Source: Cinclus cinclus
Lineage: Eukaryota > Chordata > Aves > Passeriformes > Cinclidae
Reading direction: 5' to 3'
Assembly (NCBI RefSeq): GCF_963662255.1
Contig: NC_085047.1
Span: 55,302,006-55,366,005 of the forward strand
Length of the DNA: 64,000 nucleotides
Position numbers and translations under genes: made by a program. The notes beneath the pieces were generated by a model. It saw nothing but the letters and a program-made list of their open reading frames with translations, did not search any database and was not told the origin of the DNA. Every line of letters begins with the position of its first letter. Positions within the stretch are counted from its first letter, which is position 1. Below, piece after piece: positions 12,733 through 25,489 of this stretch.

Positions 12733-13280
12733 GAATAGCTCCGCTGATTCAGCAGAGTCCTGGCAGGTTTAAAGTGGCATAAACAAGATCAAAATATGGT
12801 CATTAGTGGAATTCAAGCAATTTCTACCCAAGTAATTGCTAGCCAGGAAAAGAATTTGGATCCTGTGCTGAACGCATATGCACCCCAGTTACTTTTGATT
12901 GAGTGACTAATAGGGAATATGTACACTGTCTCTGGAGCTCAGATCCAGTTCTTCAAAAGACTCAGCATTTCTCATGTTTACGTTCACTACATGGTACCTC
13001 TTTCCTTCATCTAAGATTCTTGGCTCTGTACTAGAATCTATGCATAAGGAAGGGAGATTATATCACTGTTAATAATAAAACTGCAACACAAAAATACAGC
13101 AAGCACTTTGGTTTATGAGTGCAAATAAAACATTTCACTTCAACACACTGAGGACAGATTTATTTTCACTTGCTTCTTTATGAAATGGCTCCCTATACTG
13201 CTGTATGCATTTGCACATACGTGCAGGCAGATTAGAAAAGAAATCATGCTGGTTCTTGGTTGCCCCCAGAACTGACAGAG

Positions 13281-13396
13281 TTAATGTATGGTCCAAGAAG
13301 AGTTTTCCAATGGAATTTTAACCTTTTCTTCCAACAGAGATTCATGGATTTGATTCCTGTCATCACTGAAGCCAACAACAAAACTATTGTTTATTT
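13281..13396 (-). CDS. Weak candidate terminal exon
   Basis: On the minus strand a pyrimidine-rich acceptor (CCTGATCCTTTTCCCACAG) precedes 2 bases plus 37 codons and a TAA stop. The peptide is hydrophilic and includes GFSDDRNQIHESLLEEKVK. No donor is present, so it could only be a last exon. That would conflict with the candidate exon at 4680-4888 being downstream in the same transcript, unless the end is alternative. I do not recognise the peptide, and it may be chance. Confidence 0.18.
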
Positions 13397-16300
13397 CTGT
13401 GGGAAAAGGATCAGGTCCCTTATTTGCAATTTTGGCTTTTTTCAGAATAGTGTATTTTTTTATTAAAAGGAAATAAATCCCTATCTGCATTTAATCACAC
13501 AACTAGCATGAAAATGAACTCAATGAATAAAAATGTCAGGAGTGGGAAATGATAGGGTTCTCTCTTAGCCAAGTTTTCTGTCTAAAATTAGCCTGCCTTT
13601 CTGGATTTACTGCTGTTATTAAGTGAATGTCCTTTTGACAATAAAGCAGTGCTTCTTGGATTTAGACAGTGTTGTGAAGAATATGATAAAGTGCTCTGTG
13701 ATGTATGACTTTGATTGACTCAGGGGACCTTACTGTTTCGATGCTGTGGTCTGTTCTTCGTTTGCTAGATGAAGATTTTCTGTTCATTTAATACTCAGTT
13801 CAGGACTAGAAGTTGGAGAAGGATGTGTGTAAAGATGTAGAGTACCTTGTTTCTGCCATACTAACATGATGAATTATAGTGTATTAAGAAAGTGTTGACA
13901 CATGTGGGAATAGACTCTTGACATGCTTGCCAGTAATTAAGGAACATTGTATGTAAAGTCACTAAAAAAGTTGGAGGCTTATTCTTTGTTATAGGGATGT
14001 TTTGCCAAGTGCTGTTATTCATAGTCTTGATGGAAAATACTTGTATCTTCGAAATTGTTGTGGTTCACACAATAATGAAGGCAACAGAAAGACATTCATT
14101 AGTATGAATTTTTTCAATGTTTCCAATAGCTGGATAGGTAATCATTTTCCTGCCAGAGAGGAAAAAAGTGTTCTAAGACCAGTGCCTCACTGATAAATTA
14201 CTTGAGCATTAGCGAAGCAGTCACAGGGCTTGAGGATCTGCTCCTCAAGTGTAAGGGACTCTGCATCCTCTGCACAAACACCCCAAGCTGCCTGCCCCTG
14301 AAACCTGCTCTTCACATGCATCTCCCCACAGTCATGGCCAGGGCCACAACTTCCCCTGAGAGCATGTCAAGGGCAACGTCCATGCCTGGAGGAGGGAGCA
14401 GATGAGAGCCTCACAGGGAGCTGCAGCTGCCCTCCCTGGTCCCCCTGTGGATCACAGGGGCTCAGTCACCATCTTGGAGTGCAGCCTTCATGCCCTCTGC
14501 AAGATGTCACCTACTAGCCCTGGTCCATTTCCATGGAGCCCATGCAGTTCGGGGGGCTCATTCCCTCCAAGCTTTATACCAGTAAGATATGCATGTTAGT
14601 CCACCAGATACCTTGTGCAGGGCATAGATCTAGCTGCTCACATGATGTGTTGTATCATGCTGCTACCTCTTGCTCATTCGGGAGAAATTTGTCCATTTCT
14701 TTATGCTCCAGCTGGATGAACCTGTCCCTTTCCTACAACTTAAGCACTACCACTGCTGACATGAGGCTCTCATGTGCTCCAATATGTATTTAAAGCTCTC
14801 GGGCTTTTTTCCTTTCATTGGTGAAAGGTGAGCGCCCCTCCATCATTTTCAGGGGCAGGGTTTGGCAGGGAATTTGCACAGTACCAGTTTCCTTAGCTTT
14901 CCCCAGGGAGCCTGTTGAGTTCATTGTAATGCTGCCTGAGCCTATCCTCCCTTTCTTACTTTATGATATTTTGTTTCCTTTCCTCCTGAATAGTTTTCTT
15001 GAAGACTGAAAAGCAATCACAAGACATTTCAGCCAACTCCCTGCTAAATCCTAAGATATGGCCTATTTAGATAGTTTCTAAATGTGTAATGCGTACATTT
15101 AGCAAAGATTTTACTGAGGGAGTTCGCAATTAGTCTTTGGTAAATGCTGAAAAATTTAGTCTGCAGAGAGAATTTACTACTTGATTCAAAATTACAATAC
15201 ACTGCTGAAGGACAGACATTAGAGAGACTGAACAGAGCTTGTAGGCTGACAGTTACTCAAGCATTTGGTATGAATAAATGCATACCTCTCAATGTGAAAT
15301 TTCGCAGCAAGATTGTGTTCAAGCATGGCTGCTGAATACACATCACCATGCTTAACAAGTCAGACAGCACCAATATCAGTTCCAAAAAGCTCACGGAAAT
15401 ACAGCCCAGTGAGTGTTGCAGGGCTCTGCATGCTGGCACTATTCGACTCCCTGGAAAATGTGATATTCTATGATTCAAAACCATCCTTGGATGTTGAGGG
15501 TAACACCATTCATTTATAAAGCAAGTGACAGGTTCACAGACAGCACAGCTAAGCATCAAAGCTCTCAGAAGACAAAAGTAAACTGGAAATTATTTCAAGG
15601 GCACTTTTTAGTCTTTCTTTCTTTCTTTTCTACCTTCTGGTAGACTCTTCAATATCAGAATTTTCCTCATATTTCCGTACAGTACTGTGCTTAAACATGA
15701 ATTCCAGTGCCTTTTGATTTATCCAAAATATTTATTTCAATGAATTGTATTATTTACACTTTCCACGTTCTTTCATATCTCTTCATTGGCCATCATAGTC
15801 ACCACAGAGTGTACCAGCCAAATATATGAACTCTACATATGTTTCTACTGGAGTAACTGGACTCGCAATTAAGTCAAATTAGTTTTCACACTCAAGAATT
15901 TAATCACATCCATCATAGCACATTCAGTAAATCAGAGTTTTTCTTTCCTACCTTGTTAGAGATTTACTTTAACATTCAGCTTCTGGGACTGTACGAATCT
16001 TTCAGCTCTTTAAGGAAATGATAAAGAGAAAAAGATGGAGAACAAAGTTAACAAACAGTGTAACAGGGGTAGGTGGGGAATGATACAACTGCTTCTCACA
16101 GTACCAGATAGAAGTGGTACCCATTAAACCATGAAGCAAATGAAGATGTAGTTTCACATGCAAAGTCCTGTAACTGGTTGCAAAAGATGTTTGTGGAAGG
16201 CAAAGGTATAAAATTGGTCAAAAAGGGATTACCCGGATTAGTGGAGAATAGGCCATTAGTGGCTATAAAAATGACGGCTTAGCTGCAGCCTGAAACAGAC

Positions 16301-16589
16301 TGTGGGAAGGGTGGTGGGGGAAAGCATCCCTCCAGCCTGCCCTACTCTCTGCTCTTCCAACTCAGCCAACTCTGCTATTCAAAACCTGTTAGGTTATTGG
16401 GACTTCTGGTCTAACCCAACCATACTGGAAGTCCCTGCATTTTCATTATGAAGGTGTTTTTTGATAGCTCATTGCCCAAAGACACTAAACTTTTTTTTCT
16501 ATTCTTTTTTTTCATTTTCTTTTTTTTATAAAAAGAATTAAACTTAATCTAGACTGTTATGCTGTGGAAAGGCTGAAGACATGCTCTCA
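13397..16589. other. Non-coding stretch
   Basis: AT-rich sequence with a short TTTC run near 15620 and T-rich runs near 16480-16530. A possible very short CR1 tail ends at about 15478 (ATTCTATGATTC) but is too degraded to call. No exon was supported. Confidence 0.5.
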
Positions 16590-16900
16590 TCTACAGCACT
16601 GGAGTCCTTTTTGATCATGTTTAACAAGACATAGAAGACATTTAAAAGGTTCCAAATGCTGCAAAGAAAATGATTCAAAGAATTAATAGTGTGGGAGGGA
16701 ATTTCTACAGGAGATTTAAGTAAAAAAAGAATAAACAGGACCATTTATTTTACAATGGACAAAGGAAAACATATGGTAGAGATATACAAAAAGTGCAGTG
16801 TGTGTAGAAGTCCAAGGAAATGTTTCTATCCATACTCTTCTAGACTAAAAAAGAAATGCACTCAATATGAAGCAAAATGCAACAAGTGAAAGAAGACAGA
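16590..16900 (+). mobile_element. Degraded CR1-like LINE fragment (ORF2 3' part)
   Basis: The run 'tgcaaagaaaatgattcaa' followed later by 'acatatggtagagatatac' matches, in the same order and spacing, the reverse-transcriptase-to-3' part of reptile and bird CR1 copies as I remember them. Those read roughly 'agaaaaatgatt...' then '...atgatagaggtatacaaa'. The copy is heavily mutated, has no open frame and is sense on the plus strand. Borders are approximate. Confidence 0.5.
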
Positions 16901-18035
16901 TTTGTTTGCAATGCCTAAATACCTTCTAAAGATTACTGCTACCACACATCTTTGAAATAAATATATCCATGGCACACAGATTTAACTGTTTTCTCAGGGG
17001 AGAACTTTTTCTGTTCTGTTTGCTCTGAAAGAGTTCCAGCCCTGTTTCCACTTGATTAAAAAAAAAAAAAAAGCAGTGTCATTGACATTTTTCATTTTTC
17101 AAATTGAATTTCAAAATGCATTTTCAAGCCAAATTTTTTTAACAGTCAGAATGAAAGTTAAGGAAGAATCTTATTTCCTGTCAGATGGCATTGGTTTTCA
17201 TATGCTTTTTGTCTGGTATTGGGCTGTTTCACTTTTTATGGGAAAACAGATTTTTCTCAAAATTGGCTAAACACAAAAAACAACCACACTGTTGCAATGT
17301 AACTTTCAAAAAATAATTCTGAATTTAATTTTATTTTCACAAAATTAAAAATGAAAACAAAAGAGGGTGGTGCATGAGGGAGGTTTTCATGACAGCCAGT
17401 TAACCTTCTAGAAATACCCATCAAAGTAAACACTTTGAATTCACTTTAGTTCAGAAGTTTCAACAAAGAGATTTAAAAGGAACAGTAGGAGTATGCACAC
17501 TGAGAAGTGGTGATGCAGAAGGGAAGTACTGCGAATGGATATGGCTCTGTTTATCAGCCACCCATTAATGACTGGTTAATGTGTTCCTAGAGAATAAGCA
17601 GGTATAAATAGACTTAGCACAGAATATTGAGTTAAGGGTAACCTCAGTAGAAGTGTTGTAGCTGCTGACAGTGATTCTGGGATGTTAGTACAGTTGAGCT
17701 ATTAGTAAAATGCAGCTTAGTGGTTCCTACATTTCTAGCAGATATTTATGTTTAGTTTGGGGTTTGATCAAGTAAACCTTATTCAAGTGAAAAAAACACT
17801 GTCCAACCAACAAAGAAATGCTGGTGCATCATCTTCTGCTGCTCACACTTGGACTTTATTGGGTAAAAACTTCAATTGAAGGTGGCAAAAGTTCTGCCTG
17901 GGTAAACTCCAAGTGAGGACTTCCAGGTCTGTCCCAATGGGACTGCTCTCAGGAGTAAGGGTTGAATTGTTATACCACAAAATACCAGCTGTAGTTACGT
18001 TAACCAGGATAAAGTTTCAAGGGATATCCAATCTC
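16901..18035. other. Non-coding stretch
   Basis: AT-rich, with a 15-bp A run near 17058. A TATAAATAG motif near 17604 has no supporting context. No gene or repeat was recognised. Confidence 0.5.
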
Positions 18036-18180
18036 CATGCCTCAATGTAAAGCTAATCACCAGCTGGACTACAGAACAAATTTCCCCTCTGGTATAATAT
18101 CACGCAATTATATACATTATGAGGGTTTAAAATCTGGCATTGGCTATGCTATTGTTGGAACTTGGATAATCACTCCAGTT
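18036..18180 (+). mobile_element. Old CR1 LINE 3' end
   Basis: Blocks such as 'aatttcccctctgg', a degenerate 'attatatacattatgaggg', and 'tctggcattggctatgctatt' line up in order with the 3'-terminal part of an old CR1 subfamily shared by reptiles and birds ('aattcccctctggg...attgcc..tatgggg...tctggcactggccactgt'). Divergence is high, and the element lacks its coding region here. Confidence 0.65.
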
Positions 18181-19044
18181 CCAACAAGAGGCCATTCATC
18201 TACGCTAATTTGTAGGTTAGAGAAGGTTTTAAAATAGGAAGTCTTTTCTTATGCAAATAGGGACCTGGTAAGAAACCAGGGGCCTGTAGGCAGTGATCTG
18301 GAGCATCACTAGATCACAGAGGATGAGCGTCAACATGGCCACGCACCAGGGCAACATTTAAAACCAGGCTTTCATGGCACAGTAATGTAATGAAAGCCTT
18401 AAGGCTGGGTCTCTGCACAAGGATGAGTTTAACTTAGATTTTGTATCCAGCTTTTAAAATATTGCTAACAACCCCCCAGTCCAGAGAACTGGGAAGAAGG
18501 AATAAAACCAGAGAAATTAATCCTAATAAATTGTTCTCCCAAACAACTGTTTTCCCTTTCGTTGCTTTCCCTGGATTCATACATGACTGTATTTGAAGTA
18601 TTCAGCAAACTCTGTGCAAACAATGAGCACTTTCGTTTTTTGATCCATGACTTGGGTTGTTTCAGGGCTGTGCATGGGATATGTAATACACATGGCCTTG
18701 GTTTGTTTTCTATGAGCTGAGTTTAGCCCAAGGCTAGTCTGGAGAAGAAGAGCTTCCTCTCTGCCTTATTTCTTAAAGTTATATCTCTTCTTGAAATCTG
18801 AGAATTTCTCTCCTCAATGACCAGGGAACTGGCTCCTTCCAATCCTTTCAATTTTGAATTTTTCAGTGGAGCAGTCATTCCCCTGTACAAATCTTTCATA
18901 TAATGTCTCCTGTATATGAGCTTCCTGCACTCAGTTGCGTCATGCAAAATCCCTTGAACCATTTGGGTACTGTCTTGGGGTGAACACTTTCCTACATCAC
19001 TGATAGCCAGGGAACACCCTGCAAGACTGACACAAAGGGGCAGG
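18181..19044. other. Non-coding stretch
   Basis: Nothing clear. A minus-strand frame at 18723-18962 (79 codons, rich in R and K) is somewhat protein-like, but it has no acceptor, donor or family resemblance that I can name. Confidence 0.5.
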
Positions 19045-19180
19045 ATAGAATCATAGAGGCACAGAATCTTTTATGTTTGAAAAGACTTCTGAGTCCATCA
19101 GATGCAACCATTAATCCAGCACTGCTAAGTCCACCACTAAACCATGTCCCTAATTACCACACCTGCATGATGATGAACAC
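19045..19180 (-). mobile_element. CR1 LINE 3' end, antisense
   Basis: The block begins TAGAATCATAGAGGCACAGA, the reverse complement of the usual CR1 3' terminus (TTCTATGATTCTA). It continues with recognisable antisense CR1 blocks: 'gaaaagacttctgagtcca', 'ccagcactgctaagtccacc' and 'actaaaccatgtcccta'. The element is therefore inserted on the minus strand with its 3' end at 19045. The 5' part is truncated or unrecognisable beyond about 19180, as is usual for CR1. Confidence 0.85.
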
Positions 19181-20599
19181 AAACTTCTGTTCTTCCAGCC
19201 TGAGCCTCTTACATCACAACCAAGCTCAATAGGAGTTTCCTCGGTAAATACTAATGCACAGGTTTTCCATCATTTCTTGACAGGTGAATCCAGGTCTCAG
19301 AGAAACCAGGACAAGTGGGAGATGTTTAACACCTTGTAGTCCCTTAGACAATGACCCCAAAACAGGCTTCCAGCAGACACTTCCCACACAGACACCCCAC
19401 TGATGACCACCAAAATCATCCTCTGCTGACAAATATCAGCATGGGGTACCTTGTACTCTTTTCTCTGTAGCTGATCTCCCAAAGCAACCTTTGAACTGAT
19501 ATCACCCTATGGTTTTGCAGCTGTGCTGGTCAGCCTATGCTATAAGTTGCTATTGCAGGCTGGGTGTGATCATAGTTATCATCTCTTGTTGAAGAGACAT
19601 GAGAGAAGCAGAGCCCACCAGACCCCAGGCACAGACACGGTGATCTGTAGCTCCTGGCTTAATAAATATTTCCTCATGGACCCACCCCTTTTGTTGATTA
19701 GCTGAAAGTGAAACCTCAGATTTGTGTCATCTGAGTGTAAAACATTAACACAGATATAATTCAGTAATTTTAAAGTTGTCAACAGCCTCGATTTGTCATG
19801 GGAGATTTGGATATTTCATGCAGGTAAGTAGGAAGATGGTGTCAAATATGCTTGCAAGAAGAGCAGACCAAACTTCAAACACAATTTCACATCCTCCCCA
19901 TGACTATGATTTGCAGGGGAGTATCACTCTGTGGGACTGCAACACACTAGTCACACTTCGAGCTCCAGATATTTCTGCTCTTAAGCACTGGGAAGTCTTT
20001 CCAGTCTTTCTTCTTCTACCTACTTAAGAAAAACAACCAACCTTCCAGAATAAAATGTAAATGCGATGGAAAACACTTTGATAGGTGAAAAAAAATATAA
20101 TGCCTTTAGTAGCCTAGTATCAAAGCATCAAGTATGCATTCCTAGCTTATATCACTAAAATTATAAACATATCAGATGTTATAAACACAATTCCCATAGG
20201 TGTAAGACAATAATCAGAGTAGACAAAAAAGATAAGGCCTTTGCCAGTGATGCAGAATAGGGCTGTTTTGCAGTTAGGTGGAAAACGGTGTATTGATGGG
20301 TACATTGGATAACGTTCAGTTCTAATTCAATATTTTATGCTCCCAAACTCAGCAGGGTGGTTTTAGACAGCAGCAACAAAGATTCACCACCTTACACAAC
20401 TCTTCCAATGTCATACACTCCTGCTAATGTCCAAGTTCATTCAGCATGGCACAACATGCCAGAAAATGGGCCTTCTAGAAAGGCAGTGAAGCACATAATA
20501 AACACAGGAAGAAATGAGAAATCCCCAGAGGAACTCAATGGAGAGTGTCCTGACACTGAGAATCTTTTACAGGACACCCATTTTTATTTGCTTTTATTA

Positions 20600-21235
20600 T
20601 TTAATATATGTATCTGTGATACAGTATAAAAAATCTGTATCCTCCTTGCAAAGTGTGCAGATGACACAAAAATCATTGAGTGGTAAATAATGAGAAAAGC
20701 AGATCTGTTCTACATGGAATCTAATTTGAATAGTAATTTGACCTCTTTAGGAAAAAAAAAACATATTTTAATGTACAGTTAAACATAACTTTGAATATCT
20801 GAGATAGTGTGTACACTGAAGAACTGGACTATATTTTAGAAAGAGAGAATTAGAAAAGGATTTATAGGTCATGGCTGATAACCAGCCGAGCTGCACAAGA
20901 GCTCTTCATTCAATGCAAAAAAGAGACCAAAAGGGAAAAGGGGATTTTGGTATTTGCAAGCAGGAGACTATAAAACACGAAGATGAAAAGGCAGATGCTC
21001 ACTGTTTTTTGGAATATTAATAGTGAAAGAGCACAGGTCCAGCTTCAATGTTCACATTATAAGAAAATATGAACATTGACAAACAGGAAAGAGTTCAAGA
21101 AGGAAATGCAAATATACTTGCAATTGGCAAAAGCTCTTAGTTACTAAAAAAAGTAAATCTCAACTCATTTAATTTATCCAATAGGAGGATAAATGGTGAT
21201 TTATCTGTGGTTTATAATAGGGTTGGCTGAGTATT
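20600..21235 (+). mobile_element. Old CR1 LINE, ORF2 reverse-transcriptase 3' portion
   Basis: A collinear series of CR1 blocks is visible. They include 'gtgcagatgacac' (the RT 'ADD' region), 'gtggtaaataatgag', 'ggatttataggtcatggct', 'gataaccagc' and 'ccaaaaggg'. Further on come 'ggtccagcttcaatgttcac', 'agagttcaagaagga' and 'tttaatttatccaatagg'. It is a plus-strand copy, heavily mutated, with stops throughout. A second copy of nearly the same region lies in reverse at 28190-28490. Confidence 0.7.
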
Positions 21236-24200
21236 CTGTCTCAACAATAGAAAATGAAATTTCCACAAAAATTTCTATAAAGAAAAAATAATTTTAATTT
21301 TCCTTCAGGACAAGCAAAATTAAATAGTTCACTGTAAGCCACTCTGCTTCTATTATTTTTTTCTGTTGAAGGAAACTTTAAACTTCACCTTCTTGTGAAC
21401 ACATTTATCGGTGCTATAGGTACCTGTTTTCTCCTACAGGCAAACCAGAGAGTAATTTGTCACTTAATTCAGAGTTGTATATAACATTACAGGAGCTGTA
21501 GTCCAGCCAAGAAGCCTCTGCCTAAATTGAATAAGGATAGTGTTTGTTCAGGCTGTGATTCCCAGGAGAAATGCAGCATTATGGGAAAATATTTATTTTT
21601 AATATTGGACTGACACAAAAGAAAGCCCTGGACAATCCATTTAGTACATTCAAACAAAAAGGGTCCTACATTAAAGAAAATGATAATTCTGCTTAAATTG
21701 GTTTGTTTGTTTGTATGTATCCATTCTGGGTTTCCTTTATGTTAGTAAGGCTTTTCTCTGTGTGTCATTTGGAGTGAAAACAAACGTTGACGAGTCGCAT
21801 CTGCCCACTGTGTGAAAATACCAAATTTTGTTCGGTTTTAGCTTGCAAGTAGCTGTATTATATTTCCTATACCAGGGGGATCTCTGAATTAGTAGACAGA
21901 GACATGATATCCAGTAGGTGGAATCTGATACTATATTAATCTGAACTAGATAAATGCCAAGATTTTAACTAGAGAGTGAATTAAACACTGCAACAATTTA
22001 TCTAGGAATGGGATAGACTCTCTTCCATGTGTGTTATTTAAAGATGGGCTATCTTCCTATCTGTTCTAGCTGGTGATTTCACAATCCCACAGACTGTGTT
22101 GTAATAGATAATAACAACAATCCCTCCCGCCATAGCATCTACAAATGTAGGAAGCAGAATTGCAGGGAGAAAAACTGCTAGAAACCCTCAGCCTTCAGGA
22201 CCAAAGTAGAGGGATGGTTATGTTACACCACTGGAACACCTTTCCTTGTCCATCCGTAATATAGCTTCAGTGTAATTAAATATTTCATAGAAATATCTTA
22301 TAACTGGTCTGTGGTTTGAAGCCTGACTTAGGTTTAACATTGGAACTGGCACTGTGTGCCTTGCACTCAAGGAGCCTTTCCCTTGTTTTCTCACTTTTCT
22401 GATACTCTGTTCCAAAACATATAAATAACCTTGGTTTATTCTGGTTCCCAGACCAAAGGAGGACAATTAAGGCCTTATGAAAGTGATTTTAAATTATAGT
22501 TTTAATTAGCAGAGAAGTATTAAATGACAATGCTGTATGGCCACTTAATGAAAATGGTAATGAAAATAATGCAGTCAACATCTCTCACTTCCAACAGTGT
22601 CACTCTGTCAGCTGACTCCTGTTTTCTGGAGGATGTTGACAAAATGGGCAGAGATGAAAGCCTGCAATAAAAAGAGTGGGATATTCTAAGCTCAAATTAA
22701 TCCATCCAGAGAAGAGGAAAACTCTTTCAGTAACAAAATAGGCCTTCTCTAAGGTCAGTAATAGCAGATTTCGTTGACTGACAACAATCTGCTGAACACA
22801 AAGGAAGTGTGACTTTTCCTTTTTCTTTGTCGTAGCTCAATAGCTTTGTTTCTGCTTGTCGGTCAGTTTGTTTACAAGAAAAACCTCTTGAGCAAAGGGT
22901 ACCTTTCCTTGTGTGGCATATTCCCTCTGGTGTGCCCTATGAAAGGACTCTGCACCGCTCTGCTACCTGATAGCCTTCCACGTGACAAAGTGTCAGGGTT
23001 ACATGTCCAGCGGTGCAGCAGGGGCTAGTTAAGGTTTCCAGATACACAACACTCAAGTAGGGACCAGCCTCACCGTAGGTTTTCCCTCCGCTATTGCCAA
23101 ACAACAAAACGTTAAAAGCTCAGCAGCACACAGCACCATTAAACTGACTGATGGTAAGAAATCATCAGAAAACACGGTTCTGTAAATCTCTCTCTGCACA
23201 CATAAAATCTGATCTCAGATTTCCCTGCCCCCTCCATGCACATGCATTTCATAATTTCCCAGGAAGCCTAAACAAATTGCATTGCATTTGAAGCACTACC
23301 TCACAAAACAAAGCCCTCAACATCTTATTATTCAAACACTTGAGCAACGTTCGTCCTGAATTCTCACAACTAATTTCTCCCTTTTTGAAGCACTGCAGGA
23401 AAATAACAGTCTCCCACTTTAAAGACATGGAAACAAAGGGAAAAAAGAGGCTGATGTCACCAGGGTTCTGGAGAGATGCAACTAAAGTACAAGGCTCACA
23501 TATCTGAGAAAAACTCTCACAAATATCCATGAGAGATCTTCACCCACAGCTGAGGAAACAATGAAAACTCAAATTTTCCCGGGTTTGGTCTCACTCTGTG
23601 CTTAGCCCCGGCTGCTCTAAAATTAGACCTGTTTTACAGACTTGGCTTCAGCTGCTGCAGGAAGCAGAGGCAGCACATGCCAGTCCTGCAAATTTATTAT
23701 TAATAATAATGGGGAGGCACTCCCAGGCTGGGGGCAGGCCCACGTGCCAGCAAAGGCACAGTAGACAGTCCCCATGAGGACACACTCACCATCTGCAATG
23801 ACTGAATGGAGCAAGGGTCGAGCAGTGCAAATGTTGTTATGATTAACCCTCACAGGGGATTTTTCTCATACAAGCTGTCCATTTGTTTGGCAAATCTGAA
23901 GTGGCCAGCAGAAATGTATCACCGTCAGTGATGCTCCTGTTGGAAAGACTTACTCAGGCCCACTGTGGTGTGTTTAGGAGGAGAGGTCCCTCCTGGAGAA
24001 ATCATAAACTACTCCAGGTCCCACAGGAAGGTAGAAAATAAGGCCCATTTTCTTGTGTGACCTGACAGCCAGTTTAACTTCAGGCAGAGTTTTGGTTAAT
24101 GCAAGAAGCTCTCAATTGAGCTTGCAGCCCTAACAAGTCGAAAGAAAGACATTCCTACATGAGTCATTGGGTCAGCCTTTGCTCCTGCTCAGGCCCCAGG

Positions 24201-24565
24201 GTGGATGCTGGCAAGACCTGTGCAAAGGCTGGTTGGGCTCTGCTCACAGCACTGCCTACACTGCCAGGGCATCCCCTATACTGCCCAGGGCACAGACACA
24301 CCCACAGGGATGCAAGAAAGGAAGGTGCAGGCACCTATCGGTGCTCTGGGGCTCCCTTTCCTGCTGTCACCTCTCATGAGATTTTGGCTTTGTCATCTGT
24401 CATCAGCGATGCCTGGTAGGCCCTGTGTACGTCTGGTAGGAAAAGAGGACCCAAAAGATCCCCACACCCCCTGCTGCTAGGGGAAAACAGCAGCATATTT
24501 TGCATCACACTAAGTGTGGGAGCTCTGTGAAAACCAGCATTTCTCCAAGGAACAGCCCCACTTAC
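21236..24565. other. Non-coding stretch, putative intron
   Basis: AT-rich, with no recognised mobile element. A minus-strand donor GCAGATG|GTGAGTG lies at about 23785. The frame upstream of it is open for about 22 codons but lacks a credible acceptor, so I did not call an exon. Confidence 0.45.
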
Positions 24566-24676
24566 CTTCTCTCTAGAGAAAGCTGGCTCCACGTTGCTTT
24601 CAATGACTTCAGTAACAAAAACAAATATCTCTGTCCCATGAAACTGAGTGGCATCAAATGAAGAAATTAACTTATT
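24566..24676 (-). CDS. Candidate internal coding exon, unidentified gene
   Basis: Read on the minus strand, an acceptor ending AGCACTGCAG precedes the segment and a near-perfect donor GAGAAG|GTAAGTGG follows it. The 111 bp between them are exactly 37 open codons (phase 0 in, phase 0 out). The peptide begins NKLISSFDATQFHG, continues with the beta-strand-like EIFVFVTEVIE, and ends PAFSREK. Composition and length fit an ordinary internal exon better than chance sequence. The frame remains open for a short way on both sides. I do not recognise the family, so I give no function. In this orientation the CpG-enriched block at 25.5-26.5 kb lies about 1 kb upstream. The alternative is a fortuitous ORF with fortuitous splice signals. 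Confidence 0.45.
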
Positions 24677-25489
24677 CTGCAGTGCTATTAAGAGCACATA
24701 ATGCTTATAGTGAAAAATGCGAGCTTTCCTGAGGTTCAGTAAAGAAGGACTAGTTCAACCTCTGGTTCCCAGAAGCAGCATAAAGAATCCCCCAGTTCCC
24801 AGCCCCTTGCTTTAGAAAAGTTGCCTCAGTTGCTAACCCAGAGTCCAGGCACTGAACATTAAAAAAAAAAAAATCCCTCCAAGCATTCAGTAAACAATGT
24901 CTGTCCCCAAAATAGCTTTCTAGTTTTCTTGTAATGTACTTCCATGCATCAGTTTATGTGACCTTGAACTGGTATCATTTCTCACTTGGGAATTCCTCCC
25001 TAGTATTTGTGGCTACAGCTCTTGAAGTATGAAGAATGAAGTGCTGGACTCTCACACTCCTTTGTTTCTTCCTTTCATTTATTTGGGCCTTGATGGGGAA
25101 AACATATGACTGGATATGTCATTATGGGCAGACAATCTGATAATCACTAGCTGATAGGACACCAGCTCCAAAAACCCTGTCTGTAGCCATTTCATTCTCT
25201 CCCTGTAACATCATGAAACTGCAGGGGTCAGGATAAAGACACTGATATTTTTTTTTTTATATTTTTTCCAGAAGTACTGCAGTCTGTGTCCACCATACTC
25301 AAGACTTTAAAAAGAGATATTTTAGAGCATTTCACATAATTTTTTGCTTATTTACAATGACTACCTAAAACCTCTTTACAGAGATCTCCAAAGTAGGTTG
25401 TTTCTGTGGATTTGAGACATACATTCTGATGGTCCTTATGGGTCTTAAACAGATGCTGGTTTTCACAAAGCAGTTGTACACCTTGCCAA

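Larger units (their letters stand above)
4889..13280. other. Long non-coding stretch, probably intronic or intergenic
   Basis: About 8.4 kb of AT-rich single-copy-looking sequence. I recognised no transposable element and no convincing exon. The longest frame (7695-8120, plus strand, 141 codons) has no protein-like pattern. Small features inside it are listed separately: a 16-bp duplication at 10329 and a 24-bp palindrome at 12709. A 37-bp exon-like piece on the minus strand ending at the CTCCAG|GTGAGC donor near 9915 was too short to trust. Confidence 0.5.

Noticed and set aside
15395..15480. Possible CR1 tail ending ATATTCTATGATTC
   Set aside because: Only the last dozen bases match well and the upstream part is not convincing.
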